In this document: positions 1-11,091 of the stretch, one piece after another | Numbering within the stretch: position 1 is the stretch's first letter | Layout of the letters: the number at the start of each line of letters is the position of its first letter | Source of the DNA: Trichopria drosophilae | Lineage: Eukaryota > Arthropoda > Insecta > Hymenoptera > Diapriidae | Assembly (NCBI GenBank): GCA_030407085.1 | Contig: CM059584.1 | Span: 104,283,001 to 104,347,000 of the forward strand | Direction of reading: 5' to 3' | DNA length: 64,000 nucleotides | Notes under the pieces: model-generated | What the model saw: the letters and a program-made list of their open reading frames with translations, nothing else | Databases searched by the model: none | What the model was told of the DNA's origin: nothing | Program-made: the position numbers and the translations under genes

Positions 1-654
1 CTCGTTTTGAACATCGAAGCACGCCAGATCTGCGCTCCCAACGCACTGTCATAAACACATTAAATACTTTGCTGATTGAATAACCATACAATTTCTTTGT
101 TATGGAGCTTTATAGAATAATATACGTTAAATGATGATTTATGCGAGGTTTTATGAACGTGATCTTAGTTCGTAAATCACGGTGCATAACGAGTATTAGT
201 TTCATTATTTAATAAATTAACATTCAAAAAGGATCTAAAGAAAATTTAATTTTGTAATTTTTGTATGTAACAAACGAAATGTTTTTTTTAATCAAGGACT
301 CATTTGTTTGGCAATGTGAACATTTTTTTCTTTTGCTTCTTATTTTTTTTTCTTTTGCTTTTTATTTATTTTCTTTAGTCTTGCTTAACTTACAATCAAA
401 CCAAGAAATTAGAGTCCCTGATGGTTTACCTCAGGTAAACACAGATGGGGTGTTTACTAAGCGCGTATCTTTTTTTTTTGACATATTTTTTAAAATTTTC
501 AATTTTACTTATATGTGCTTTACAAAGCTTGAAAATTTAACTTTGCCCGATCACACTATAAACATTTCAATTTATGGTAATTTTAGAGCATACTTTATAC
601 TTTTTATGTCAAAGCTAAACATTGATAGAGGACATTAGTTACAAAAATAATATG
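1..654. other. AT-rich non-coding stretch
   Basis: No tRNA, transposon end or convincing long coding frame is visible here. The only structured part is a long T-rich pyrimidine run around 325-377 followed by AG, described separately as a candidate splice acceptor. An open frame of 125 codons crosses 261-638, but it is dominated by Phe and Leu codons from T runs and is probably chance. Confidence 0.5.
379..434 (+). CDS. Candidate short internal exon (unproven)
   Basis: This 56-base stretch is bounded by textbook splice signals. Upstream is a long T/C-rich tract ending in TTCTTTAG, and downstream is CAG followed by GTAAAC. It looks richer in G+C than its flanks. One frame reads (two bases)-LLNLQSNQEIRVPDGLPQ and ends exactly on the CAG codon; a second frame is also open. 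I recognise no protein family, and no partner exon was identified, so it could belong to a gene outside the window. Chance occurrence of such a pattern in AT-rich DNA is quite possible. Confidence 0.18.
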
Positions 655-1034
655 CACGGAAAAAATAGGTAGTTTGACTGACTATACTAGTAGTAAAATA
701 CGGACCAGGCATCTTTCGTAGTTGTTCATACTACGAAAGTAAGGTCAGCCATTTAATTGGTAACGCTAACTACCAAAGATGTCTGGTGGCTGGAGAACAA
801 AGTTCCGAAAATCAAAACACCGAAAGACCTAAATTTGGATATAGTATGGCTCCAGCTTGATTTTCTTCACTTTCTTTTTGAAAGTTTGGCAAAAATAAAA
901 CAAATTAAAATACCTTGGACTCACGTAATATCGAAATTTTAGCTTTCGGGGTTTTTATTTTCGGAACTTTGTTCCTCGGTCCTGGTCCATATTTTACTAC
1001 TCAAGTAGTAAGCCCAACTGCCTATTTTTCCGTG
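655..1034. mobile_element. MITE with about 55-bp terminal inverted repeats
   Basis: The left end (CACGGAAAAAATAGG..., through 709) is repeated in inverted form at 980-1034 (...CCTATTTTTCCGTG) with a few mismatches, both arms including a GTAGTAAAATA block and ending at GGACCAGG. No transposase is encoded, so it is non-autonomous. A possible TG dinucleotide flanks both sides. Inside the left half a 10-bp stem (713-722 with 730-739) forms a tight hairpin. A second MITE occupies 792-978. The superfamily is not certain. Confidence 0.75.
792..978. mobile_element. Nested MITE, GGAACAAAGTTCCG family, copy 1
   Basis: The outer bases GAGAACAAAGTTCCGAAA at the left are mirrored at the right by TTTTCGGAACTTTGTTCC. 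The inverted arms continue through a CCGAAAG block. A second copy lies at 60731-60926 in opposite orientation, which proves this is a dispersed family with its own boundaries. It sits within the 655-1034 element. The 61-codon open frame crossing it (757-942) is a repeat shadow. Confidence 0.8.
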
Positions 1035-1152
1035 TGTGTGTAGGGTACAAAAGCATCGAAAAAGTGATTTCAAAAATTAAGTTAGATTTTTACCCACATT
1101 TTATTTACAACTTATTTGTTATAAAAATTGATTTCCTTCCTTGCAAAAAAAA

Positions 1153-2115
1153 GATATCACAGGACCGCAAAGAAAATTGTTTCGAGATAACTTGAATCAG
1201 GAATAGTGGATCTTACAGATTTTTAGCCGCTGAAAACGAATCCGTTATTCGACTTGGCCCATCACGTAATGATTTTAAGAAATGTGATCCAAAAAATACT
1301 CAAAAATATACTTTTTGGCAATTTAACGTTAGGATATGTGGAAACTCTGACATGATGAGTTAACTTGGACAAAGAATTCATTTTCAGCGATAAAAAATCT
1401 ATAAGATCCTCCACTTCTGATTCAAGTTGTGTAAAAAAATCGTAGTTATTTTTTTCGTGAAGTATAAAACAATTTTTAGGGGAGATAACTTGAATCAGAG
1501 ATACTGGATCTTCTAGATTTTTAGTCGCTGAAAATAAATTAGATATCCAATTTGACCTGTGAGGTCAGATATTTCAAAAGAAGACTTTTGGCAATTTTTC
1601 GGAAGAGAGATCTTTAAATCCTGACGCGATGGACCAATTTGGATAACAAATTCGTTGTCGCGGCCAAAAATCTAAAGGATCTACTACTTCTGTTAGTTTT
1701 TCTTAAGTTATTGCACAAAAAAAAAATTTGTGGTCCCGTGAAATCTATAAGATCCAGTATCTCTGATTCAAGTTATCTCCCCTAAAAATTGTTTTATACT
1801 TCACGAGAAAAGTAACACAAGACTTTTTTTTTTGACACAACTTGAATCAGAAGTGGAGGAATCTTATATATTTTTGGTCGCTAAAAACGAATTCTTTGTC
1901 CAAGTTTACTCATTGTTTCAGAGTTTCCACATATCCTAACATTAAATTGTTAAAAATTATATTTTGGAGTTATTTTCGGATCACATACCTTAAAATCCTG
2001 ACGTGATGGACCAAATCGAATAACAGATTCGTTTTCAGCGGCTAAAAATCTGTAAGATCCACTATTCCTGATTCAAGTTATCTCGAAACAAATTTTTTTT
2101 GTGGTCCAGTGTAAT
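1153..2115. mobile_element. 0.96-kb palindromic element
   Basis: The left arm, roughly 1153-1560, is repeated inverted at roughly 1700-2115. Within each arm the block GATAACTTGAATCAG, then a GTGGATCTTA-like stretch, then TTTTTAGCCGCTGAAAAC, recurs about 290 bases apart, so each arm is itself a diverged duplication. Ends read GATATCACAGGACC and, inverted, GATTACACTGGACC. There is no coding capacity. A relative lies at 57073-57824. A transcript through it would fold into a long imperfect hairpin. Confidence 0.8.
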
Positions 2116-2440
2116 CAATTGACAAATTTGTTACATTTCAAAGTCGTTAACGCACATAAAATCAAAATTTGTTTAAAAAAGTGGTCCATTTAGCATGGAA
2201 CATCAGATATAAAGAAATAACATTGGATTATTTTTTTTAACGATTAGCCGAAACTCATTTCTTAGTATCTGCACAAAGTATGTAGACTAAAAAATATCTT
2301 AAATTTTGAGACACTTCGTTTTTAAGATGCCAAACTCAAGATGCGTTTTAAAATGAGAAATCGGTTTTGCAGCGCTGAAGGTTAACATAATGAAATGAAT
2401 AATGTTGTACGTATAAGAAATTATTACATTAATCATGTTC
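2116..2440. other. Unassigned AT-rich spacer
   Basis: This short spacer lies between two palindromic elements. I see no gene, RNA or repeat end in it. Confidence 0.5.
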
Positions 2441-3281
2441 AAAGGTTATAGCAGAATAAGGATAGTGAAAGTGCACTCCCTAAATGTCCTACTTGGCCTA
2501 GACTATTCAAAAGGTAATAACAAAATATTTCGATTGCGAAAATTTCAACCCTCAAACCCTACGTAGGGGCGATAAAGCTAAAAACAGTGTTTTTTTATAT
2601 TATTTTCTTGTGAAAAGTGTTTACAACAGAGGGTAAAAAATCATAGAAGTGGGGGCTTTGCCTACAAATAACCACATTTTTTTCGCGAGACACATAACCT
2701 AAAAATTGAGCCCCAAAACAATTATTTAAATTTTCAATCAGTGTTTTTATACCCGGGTTTTGACTAGATTTGAAATACGTATTTTTTTATGTATTTTTTA
2801 TGGATCTTCATAATGCCTCTACTAGTTTAAAAAAAAATGGTGGTACATCCGAATGTTAGCAAAAAACTGTTATTTTTTGCGGATTTTATAGGATTGTATT
2901 ACATTCGGATGACTCAAAATACAAAAATGTTCATATTTTTTGACCATGTACAGAAAAAATACTTAAAAACACATATTTAAAATCTAGTACCTTCACAACT
3001 CGGGTATAAAAACACCGATTGAAAACTTAAATAATTTTTTTCGGACCCAATTTTGAGGTTATATGATGTATGATTTATTACAAGACTCTCTATTATAAAT
3101 TCTCGTCATAAGAAAATAATATCACAAACCCACGTTTTTTTATCTTTACTGACCCTACGTAGTGTTTGTGGGTTGAAATTTTTGCAATCGAAATCTTTCT
3201 TTATTACCTTTCGAATAGTCTAGGCCAAGTAGGACATTTAGGAGGGGTCACTTTTACTATTCTTATTCTGGTATAGCCTTT
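2441..3281. mobile_element. 0.84-kb inverted-repeat element
   Basis: The left arm starts AAAGGTTATAGCAGAATAAG and carries CTACTTGGCCTAGACTATTC near 2491-2510. The right arm mirrors it, ending near 3281, with GAATAGTCTAGGCCAAGTAG at about 3213-3232. The homology continues inward for about 350 bases per arm, through CCCTACGTAG and a CGGGTATAAAAACAC block that pairs with GTGTTTTTATACCCG. It is a non-autonomous inverted-repeat element without an open frame. The flanking duplication is unclear. Confidence 0.8.
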
Positions 3282-4796
3282 GTTAATATTGCTGAATCTT
3301 CATTATGTAATAAACCATCATAAACTATACAAAGCCATTGGCTTAGAATTAATTACATAACTCCAAAGTGAAAAATGGAAGCATTGAAATTTCTATGAGA
3401 TCGATGGACTGCAGTTTTCAAAGTTTTATGTATTCTTGTTAACCGTTTAGTTCGTACTCATTATGTCGAAGAACCCCTTTTCAACAATGTAAACGGAACT
3501 GTTGTAAATCGTTTTAACCCGCAAACATAGAGCGCATACACAGCACATTATTACAGAAATATTGAATTTATGCTAACACCCATGCGATGGCAGCTGCAGG
3601 GAAACACCTTTAGAATATAAGCAAGCCACACCAGACGCATAACTATCAATTATTATCAGGCCGCCCAATCATCGTAGTCGGAAAAGGACCTTTGGGTTTA
3701 AAGGACGCGAGGAATTAAGCCAAGTTCAATTCGGGGTATTTGCAGTTCTCACGAGATTAGATTTAGGCAAAATTCTACAGCGTATACTTGCCATGAATAG
3801 TAATGTTCGACAAAATTGCGTTTCCGGCCAGAGAACGGGACTAATCAATTCTAGGCGTTGCAGGTAACGAAGTAGAATTTTGTTACCATTCTTTGTTACG
3901 GTATAGAGTAAGTAACATTAGTCTATCCTTTATAAATAATTTCGAAAATACTTTTTCACAAAATATCTTCCTAATTTGTTTAACCAACACTATATATTAA
4001 GTAATAGTTATATAGTTGACTAATAAAGAGAGATAATAGGTATAGTCGTGTTATTTGCATGTTTCAACTTGTCGTTATAATTAACTCTGTTTGCATTTTA
4101 TAGGTTAGGTGTTTATTGAACATCATCAATTCATTAGCGAATACTTTGGAGTAGTCGATAATATTTTTAAAGCAAACATGAGGACCATGTGCAACGATTC
4201 TGTCGTTTTTGATAGATCATCGCCCATAGAAGGTTGATTTGTCCAACTATTTCGAGGAAGAAATTTTTATATTTGAACTTGTATGTTTCCTGGTAGAAAT
4301 AGAGTCCAGTTTTTGGCTGGATTCTGTCCAGTTTACTTATTTTCCGCATAAAAGATTTAGTAAAACTACGCAGTGTAACGAAAAATTTGACACATCCCTA
4401 CAACAGTTTGAGCAGCCATTTATAATGTTTACTTTTTCAAAAGTACAAAATGACATTTTCAACGTATTACGGGTCCGGAAATGATTAAACCATGTGAGTT
4501 TAAACGTTCTCAAAATTCGGGTAGCATATAACATTAACTGAATAATTTTAACAATTTTCTACACTAGTATTAGAAAAAGTAATGATGTAGATCTAAAGAA
4601 GTAATTATTGGCATATACGAAAATTTTCAATTCTGGCAGACCAATTTTCTGCTTTTAGAAGAGGAAACCCCGAACGATGGAATGAATTCTCCATCTGCAA
4701 TATATATAATGTATTCGCTATAAAGTGGAGGATACTATTTTTGAATTGGAATTGTTAACATACGTAATTTTCGCGTACGAGAGGAGAGGGGCTATT
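3282..4796. other. Unassigned AT-rich sequence
   Basis: Apart from a MITE fragment at 4181-4229, I see no gene or repeat. The overlapping short open frames at 4167-4534 on both strands have no recognisable motif. Confidence 0.45.
4181..4229. mobile_element. Fragment of the TA-flanked MITE seen at 6667
   Basis: The run ACCATGTGCAACGATTCTG followed by TCGTTTTTGATAGATCAT matches the end of the complete 6667-6792 element, with scattered substitutions. No mirrored partner end is seen nearby, so this is a truncated copy. Confidence 0.55.
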
Positions 4797-4970
4797 TTAG
4801 GGGTGCGGGTCGAAAATCCGACAAATCAAAAAGTCGACAGGTAAAAAACCGATAGTTTAAAAGCCGATACATTGTCAAGAGGACAATCATTTTTGGAAGG
4901 TTTCCGTTCTTATTGTCGGCTTTTTGACCGGTCGGCGGTTGATTTATCAGTTTTTCGACCCGTACCCTAA
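4797..4970. mobile_element. Micro-repeat MITE (CGACAGGTCAAAA family), copy 1
   Basis: The ends read TTAGGGGTGCGGGTCGAAAA and, mirrored, TTTTCGACCCGTACCCTAA. The body is a run of short diverged units of about 13-17 bases, each made of a CGAC/CGAT core plus an A-rich linker (ATCAAAAAGTCGACAGGT style). The orientation flips near the middle. A second, abutting member follows at once. Confidence 0.7.
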
Positions 4971-4975
4971 TTTTT

Positions 4976-5083
4976 TTAGGGTGCCGTATTTTTTACTGTC
5001 GGCTTTTCGAATATTGGTATTTTGACTGTCGATTTTTTATCTGTCAGGTTCTTGATTTGTCGTTTTTTCGACGCGCACCCTAA
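4976..5083. mobile_element. Micro-repeat MITE (CGACAGGTCAAAA family), copy 2
   Basis: It starts TTAGGGTGCCG and ends CGACGCGCACCCTAA, so the two copies sit back to back, separated by a few T residues. The interior has the same short units in the orientation TCGGCTTTTCG and TGACTGTCGATTTT. It could instead be one larger element with internal copies of its ends. Confidence 0.65.
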
Positions 5084-5804
5084 TTTAATTGAATACGGTG
5101 TAAAGTAAGTTACTTTTTGTTGTACTAAATATATAATCTGTGAGGATTCATGTGCAAATATTCCATGAAAAAATTTTAATATAAAACATTGTTGAATCAG
5201 TTCCTAAATAACTATCGAATGATCCAATCGTCTAGCATATCAGAAAATTAACAACATTGCAACAAGAGTTAGTGATTCGTGAAAGTAATTTAGTAAAACA
5301 CCCTAAAAAACCCTTAAATATACATACTTAATCTAAGAATAGTTAGGTTATTTGCACCAGACAATATTTTTCAATTTACATCCAAATATATTCCAAATTC
5401 TGAATAATGTTATAAATTTTGCTTGAAATCGTATAATGAATATTGCGTCCACAGGAGAGAACAATAGCACAAAGAAATAAATTGAATCAAAGGATGAAAC
5501 AAACTGCCAATTTTCATTGTTCACGTATATGAATAGTCGATCTCGATCCCGCACACAATATTACAAGGTATTAGAGAAAGTTGCACAAAGCGCAGCACTG
5601 CTATTGCAACTAATACAGTAAGTATATGTCGATTATCTTTATGGAGCAGCTGAATTCAGGTAATAGCGATAGAAAATTGCCATTGGAATTGCCTGGAGCC
5701 TTTGACTTGTCAGATATTTCACGGTTCGCATCGCATGCCGATGGAGCAATCGTAAACAACACAAAGAAACTTCTTTAAAAAACATATTTCAATAAATTGG
5801 TGTA

Positions 5805-5805
<1 letters not shown>
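5084..5805. other. Unassigned AT-rich sequence
   Basis: No gene, RNA or repeat boundary is seen. A 68-codon minus-strand frame at 5348-5554 has no recognisable feature. Confidence 0.45.

Positions 5806-5858
<53 letters not shown>
5806..5858. repeat. (TA)n microsatellite
   Basis: An uninterrupted run of alternating T and A about 53 bases long. Such tracts are expected to vary in length between individuals. Confidence 0.97.
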
Positions 5859-5861
<3 letters not shown>

Positions 5862-6189
5862 TCTGAAACCTAAACTATAAAATTAAGAAATTAATGAATA
5901 TTTACATGTTTCAAAACTGGTAAATATTGAAAGTTTACTTAATTTTGCAAAGTCACTTAATTTAACTAAAGTGATACTGTGCAGGTAAAACTAAGTATGT
6001 AGTAGTTTTTCTATAGTAGTCTGATTTAATATTCTTCTTTTAAAGTTTTACATTCTTGCCTTATAAAATTTCCTTCTTGTTTGGTACATTTTCATATTTT
6101 TGGTGAGTCATTGTAATCGACGGATTTTAATAACTATAAAATACTGCTAAAACGTTTCAACCAAAACAAGAGGTGATAATTTAAACTTG

Positions 6190-7390
6190 TATCCAATAAT
6201 TTTAAACTTCAGGTCGATTTTCAAGGTCACTTGAAGGTCATGGTTATTTATTTTAGTGAACGTTAATTTGCCGTACCTGACCCGAACAAAGTGAGCATTT
6301 TTACGACACAGTAGTTAGATAATTTTCTAAAGTAACCTTCAGAAGGTTAAATCTTTTAAAGTGGTCTAGACGTTATTTTTGTTAAGCTTTAGTAGATTTT
6401 TAGGCGAAATGTTTTAAAAGGTTTTGATGAAGATGTTGATCTTGAAGTTATCGTTAAAGGTCAACGTGCGCAAACTGTGCTCATTTTAATAAAATTAAAA
6501 TTATTCATACAAAAATCATGATGACTTTCTAATGACCTTCAATATTAACGTCAAGGTCGATGGCATGAAAACTTAGAAAACAATTCGATTAGAAAATTTC
6601 AAAGAAAACTGATATTTGTTATGACATAACTCTAGAGACGAAGTCATTTTATTATTTAAATATGTACACTCATGTGCAATGATTCTGCCGATTTTGACAG
6701 ACCAACTATGCTTTTTTTTACATAAAGTGCATATGGTAAAAAAAAAAGACAAATGATCTGTTAAAAAACGGCAGAATCATTGGCCACGGGTGTACCTTAT
6801 GATTTTAAGGGGCGCTTATTAAGGATTTGGATTTAAAATTATAAAAAACGAAATGGCTAATATTACGGTTCAAAAGTTTAAATAATGTCTTCAACGAACT
6901 AATTGAACAATTCAATCATTAGTTTGATATAAATAAAAATAGGGTTTTGAGGTGACTAGAAACGAATCTACAGTGGGTGATTACCTATAACCTACTTCAA
7001 AATCATACATCTTTGTTTACAAGAGTTTTTGATGACAACCCTAAAAGTCTACAAAGAAATAAATTTCAAAGAAAACTGATATTTGTTATGAAATAACTCT
7101 AGACAGTCTCTAAAGAACGTGACCTTCTGAAGGTCAATCTAGTAAATTGTATAACTATACTTTCTGCACACATTCTACTCATAAAATTAGTTATGAAAAT
7201 AAGCTTGTTTATAAACGAACCACGCTGACTTTCTAAGGACCTTTAAAGTTTTCGTGAAGGTCAATAAGCCGAAGGTTGTAAACTTCCTCAAAGAAAATTT
7301 TAAAGGAAACTGCTAGTTGTTAAGAAATACATCTAGACGATTTTTAAAGACACGACCTTTTGAAGGTCAACGTAGCAAATTATTAATCTA
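6190..7390. repeat. Diverged tandem repeats rich in AGGTCA half-sites
   Basis: The block TTTCAAAGAAAACTGATA plus TTTGTTATGAMATAACTCTAGA recurs near 6597, 7065 and, more diverged, 7300; spacings of about 467 and 234 bases suggest a unit near 234 bases. Each unit carries AGGTCA-type half-sites, for example TCAAGGTCA at 6221-6229 and paired GACCTTCTGAAGGTCAA near 7110-7130 and 7360. A MITE interrupts the array at 6667-6792. No coding frame is seen. Confidence 0.65.
6667..6792. mobile_element. TA-flanked MITE (Tc1/mariner-type insertion)
   Basis: The ends CACTCATGTGCAATGATTCT and, inverted, CACCCGTGGCCAATGATTCT are mirrored for about 40 bases, and TA dinucleotides sit directly outside both ends. 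A TA duplication is typical of the Tc1/mariner superfamily. No transposase is present. A fragment of the same family lies at 4181-4229. Confidence 0.8.
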
Positions 7391-10300
7391 TCCTTTCTGA
7401 TATACAAATGTTTCGTTTTTTTCGAATCTGGTATTGAAAAAAAAGAGGGTTTCATAAAAAGAGGTAGTAGTAACTTTAAAACGACCTTATGAATTGAGCA
7501 GAAGCTCAACATTATTAACGGGAAATCTCACTCATTGCTCTCGATAACTTTTGTCTTGACATTTTTTTTAGTTTGAATATTGTATCACTCATTAGATCCC
7601 TCGATTAAAACTCATTTTTGCAGTGTTTTAGCATGTGATTTTGATACATTTTTGTTTATATGACTACAATTGCTTTGTACAATTATTGCTCTAGAAATGT
7701 CTCATAATCAAGGTTTTTTAAATTCGAGAGACATTACATTTAATTTTATAAAATTTATGGACAAGTGATATACTCTTTTTTTACACTTGCTAGTAATTCA
7801 TTAAACACAGTCTGCAATGGTATTTTTAAAGTATTTAAAATCTACATCTTTCGAAAAACGAATTCGTCATTAAAATGCAGAATTTTAATTGCGCAGTATT
7901 TCGGAAAAAACGTCCTCATGAACTGCAGGAAGCAGTGCCGCAAGCTGTGAGTGCATAATTTTTACCTCAAAAAGAATGAACGAAACAAGCAGAGTTTGTC
8001 ATCATTTATAGTTATTAGCGAGCACTATCTGCTGCCTTCATCGTAACAGTCGGGTCCAGGCAGGTAGAAACACGTTGCACGGAATCCTAAAAAAAGGACG
8101 TGAAAGATATCGTTGATCCCGCAAAAGGAAAGGTGTAAATTCTTTATCGCACGTTTGCCGAAAAAAAGTTCTTGTGCAGACAAGCATCTACGTAGAAAAT
8201 CGGCAGATGAGATTTGCGCCGCCTTTGTTCCGTGACTTGCGATAGAAGATAAAGTCAATAACATTAAATCAGAGTTTTAAAGCTTCCATAGCAAATCTGG
8301 CGAAAACAAGGGTACGATCGATTTAGAGCTTCTGGTTTACGGAGGTTCCGGATATGAGATGGGAACGATGCTACGAACATAAAAGGTGTGACATCTACAT
8401 TCTTCACAATTTCACCGATTTCCTCTCGTAACATTTAATTTTCAAATAAATTCAGAATCCTGGAATAATATGGTAAATCAAATTCTTCGTTTGATCTTTC
8501 CGAAATTCTCGTACTTTAGACTTTTTTTCATGCTCAGCTTGTTTTTATTTTATCGTATGCTCAAATCGCAACCGTGCATCTTAGAAATCTTAAACGATTC
8601 TGCAGCTTGTCTTCATTTTACTGTAAGTGATTTTAAATTCTTCATTTGAGGCGTTTTTTTATTTTTAACCGGTAACGACCCAAAGAAATGTTACTTTTTT
8701 GAGCAAAAACAGATTTGCTGCAGGAAATGACTTAGCCTCCAGCGGAAATAGGCTTGCGTTGCTGAAGGTTTCAAAGTAAGTAACAATAATTGAGTTGAAG
8801 GAGATTTCGAAGAATCGATTAATTCTCACTACTCTAACCATCAGGACCATTTTTTATTTCTCCAAGGGTCGTTTTACGTCCCGCTGCACCAGAAGATAAT
8901 GGGGTATACGCCTTTTTTGCGGAAACTGTGTATTTTGTAAATTTGAAAAAGTAAATTAAGTTCTAGAAAGTCGGTGCAGTTTTTGTCTACATTGTTAAGG
9001 TTTGGTATATTTTCTGGAACACGTTTACAAGATATATTTTTAAATCGTGATTAATAAATTGTTGTCGCGGGATAACGACAAAAGTTTCGAAATACGAATT
9101 GATTTATGGACTATTACCACCTTCAATTTCAAAATATTAAAAGTCATTTATTTTCTCGAGTACCAAATTTTACCGAAGGAAAATGAGAGAAAGATAAATG
9201 TATGTAGGAATAGGATGGATATGGATGTGATAAGAGAAAGTGTAAGGGACTAGGGTGCGAAAATACGCGACATCTGCTGCCTCGGTACCACCGCTTTCCT
9301 ACTTTTGAAGATTATTAATCCTGTCAGACGTACGAAATCGCATCTCCTAAGAAGTATGAGAGTTGCAGAAGACGCAAGGGTGCTGTCCGCAACTAAGATT
9401 TAGCTTCCTGACTTTTAAATCCCTTGCTCGTTCCGATTTCTAATAAAAAAATGCAATAAAACCCCAGTAAAATCAGTATAGCACTAACCATTTTTTATTT
9501 AATATAATAGTTTCATCAAATACGACAATTTTGATAAACAATATTTTTAAAGTATCAAAAAAAGTAGATACGTCACGTGCAAATTTGATCTGGTGAAAAG
9601 ATACTCCATCACTTAGATCCTATTATCCTCCTTCTTATATTATTTCATCTTTTTCACATGTCCCCGTTATGATCCACATAAATTATCATACTTATTTTTT
9701 GACGCGCTAACGGTTTATAAGGCAGAAATAAAAAAATGCTTTAAATATGTCGGTGTTTCATCGTAATTTTCAATTATTAATAAAGTTCATATATTCACTT
9801 CAAAATCATGAGCATACGCTTGTACATATATTTCAAAAAGTCAATTTATGCGCGGGGGCATATAAGATAAAGAGAAAGATGTCTTTTTGTTATTTATTAT
9901 GGTTACCGGTTAATCGAAAAAATTTTGGAGAACATCGTTAGTCTTGAACCAGAGACAGTACGTGAATCGCGATTCGCCCCGCGGGGTACATGACGCGATT
10001 TTTCAATTCATTCTGGTATTGGTTCGTGATTAAATGGAAGTCTTAATCGCCTTTGGACTTAAGCTCGGTATACGTTTGTTGTTGCAATAATGAGAGGTCA
10101 TTTGGAAAACGGATGGCACCGATAATACGGAATAAATAATTATATTAAGCCATTAACTGCAGCGTAGCAGTAAACACATAATTGTTTTTAAGTGAGCATT
10201 TCGCAGGAGCAACTATTTTGTACAAGAATCGAAATAATTTGTTAAAAAATATATATGAACATTGACATTTTTTAAAACTCACTTTACTAAAAGAATCGTT

Positions 10301-10897
10301 AAATCGTATTATTATTAAAGGATTATTTCTAACGATGTTGTTATTCATTTATCGTTTATAATAATCTTAAAACTGCCTCTTGAGTTACTAATTATAAGTG
10401 GAATTACAACAATAATGAAAAATTCATAATTCAAGATGCGGATGCAATGTGGCTTAAAACTTTAATCTTAGTAACTTAGCGGTTTTGTTTAAAAATATAT
10501 CTGCAGGTAGTCGAGGTATATATTACAAATATAAAATATAAAATTTTGGAACATACGAAATGAGTAATGTTGAAAATCTAATTATTATCTAGCTTATAAA
10601 AAGTGATAAAAAATATACTACTCTTTTTATAATTTTTCTAATATTGCGTCAAATGTTTTTCTTATTTTAAAATAAAAAAATGCTACATTCGCGTCGCCTA
10701 TAACGATGAAACGATAGTATGGCTTGATCTCATGATACTTATAATCGATAGTATACCCCTTAACATTTTACTAAAACTAGATACCGTAATTATACCTTTT
10801 CTTGGATTTAAGAAATAATACGTGAAAAGGATTTGTTAGTAGATTTTGCCGAAAAATTAATTAAAATTTACCAAAGAAGTTAAGTTACCAACATCAT
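7391..10897. other. Unassigned AT-rich sequence
   Basis: I found no gene, RNA or transposon end in these 3.5 kb. Slightly higher-complexity patches occur near 8030-8260 and 9240-9400, but their open frames (79 codons on the minus strand at 8025-8264, 68 codons at 9047-9253) show no domain. Confidence 0.45.
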
Positions 10898-11091
10898 GTA
10901 AGAATTTACGCAGTTGAAACTACTAACTACATAGACACAGATACAGCCGTTTTCAGTGAATTTTACTATTGAAATAGTGACCTCGATAAATTAGATGGAC
11001 GAGTCTGCTATTTAAGTAATAAACTAACTAAAAACAGTAGTCAGACCCTACTATTTAGATAATAAAATCAACGATTTCTTTTTTCCGCGTA
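10898..11091. mobile_element. Dispersed AT-rich MITE, copy 1 (pair of 63732)
   Basis: The order of landmarks is shared with 63732-63952: CAGTTGAAACTACTA, then TTTTACTAT-GAAATAGTGACCT, then AAATTAG, then TACTATTTAGATAATAAAATC, then TTTCTTTTTTCCGCG. The right end is clear; the left end is more decayed here. There is no coding capacity. Confidence 0.65.

Noticed and set aside
261..638. 125-codon protein gene
   Set aside because: The frame starts at a non-ATG codon and is made largely of Phe, Leu and Ile codons from T runs; a splice-bounded sub-segment explains its only distinctive part.
1032..1041. GT microsatellite
   Set aside because: Only about four units; it is the edge of the MITE end.
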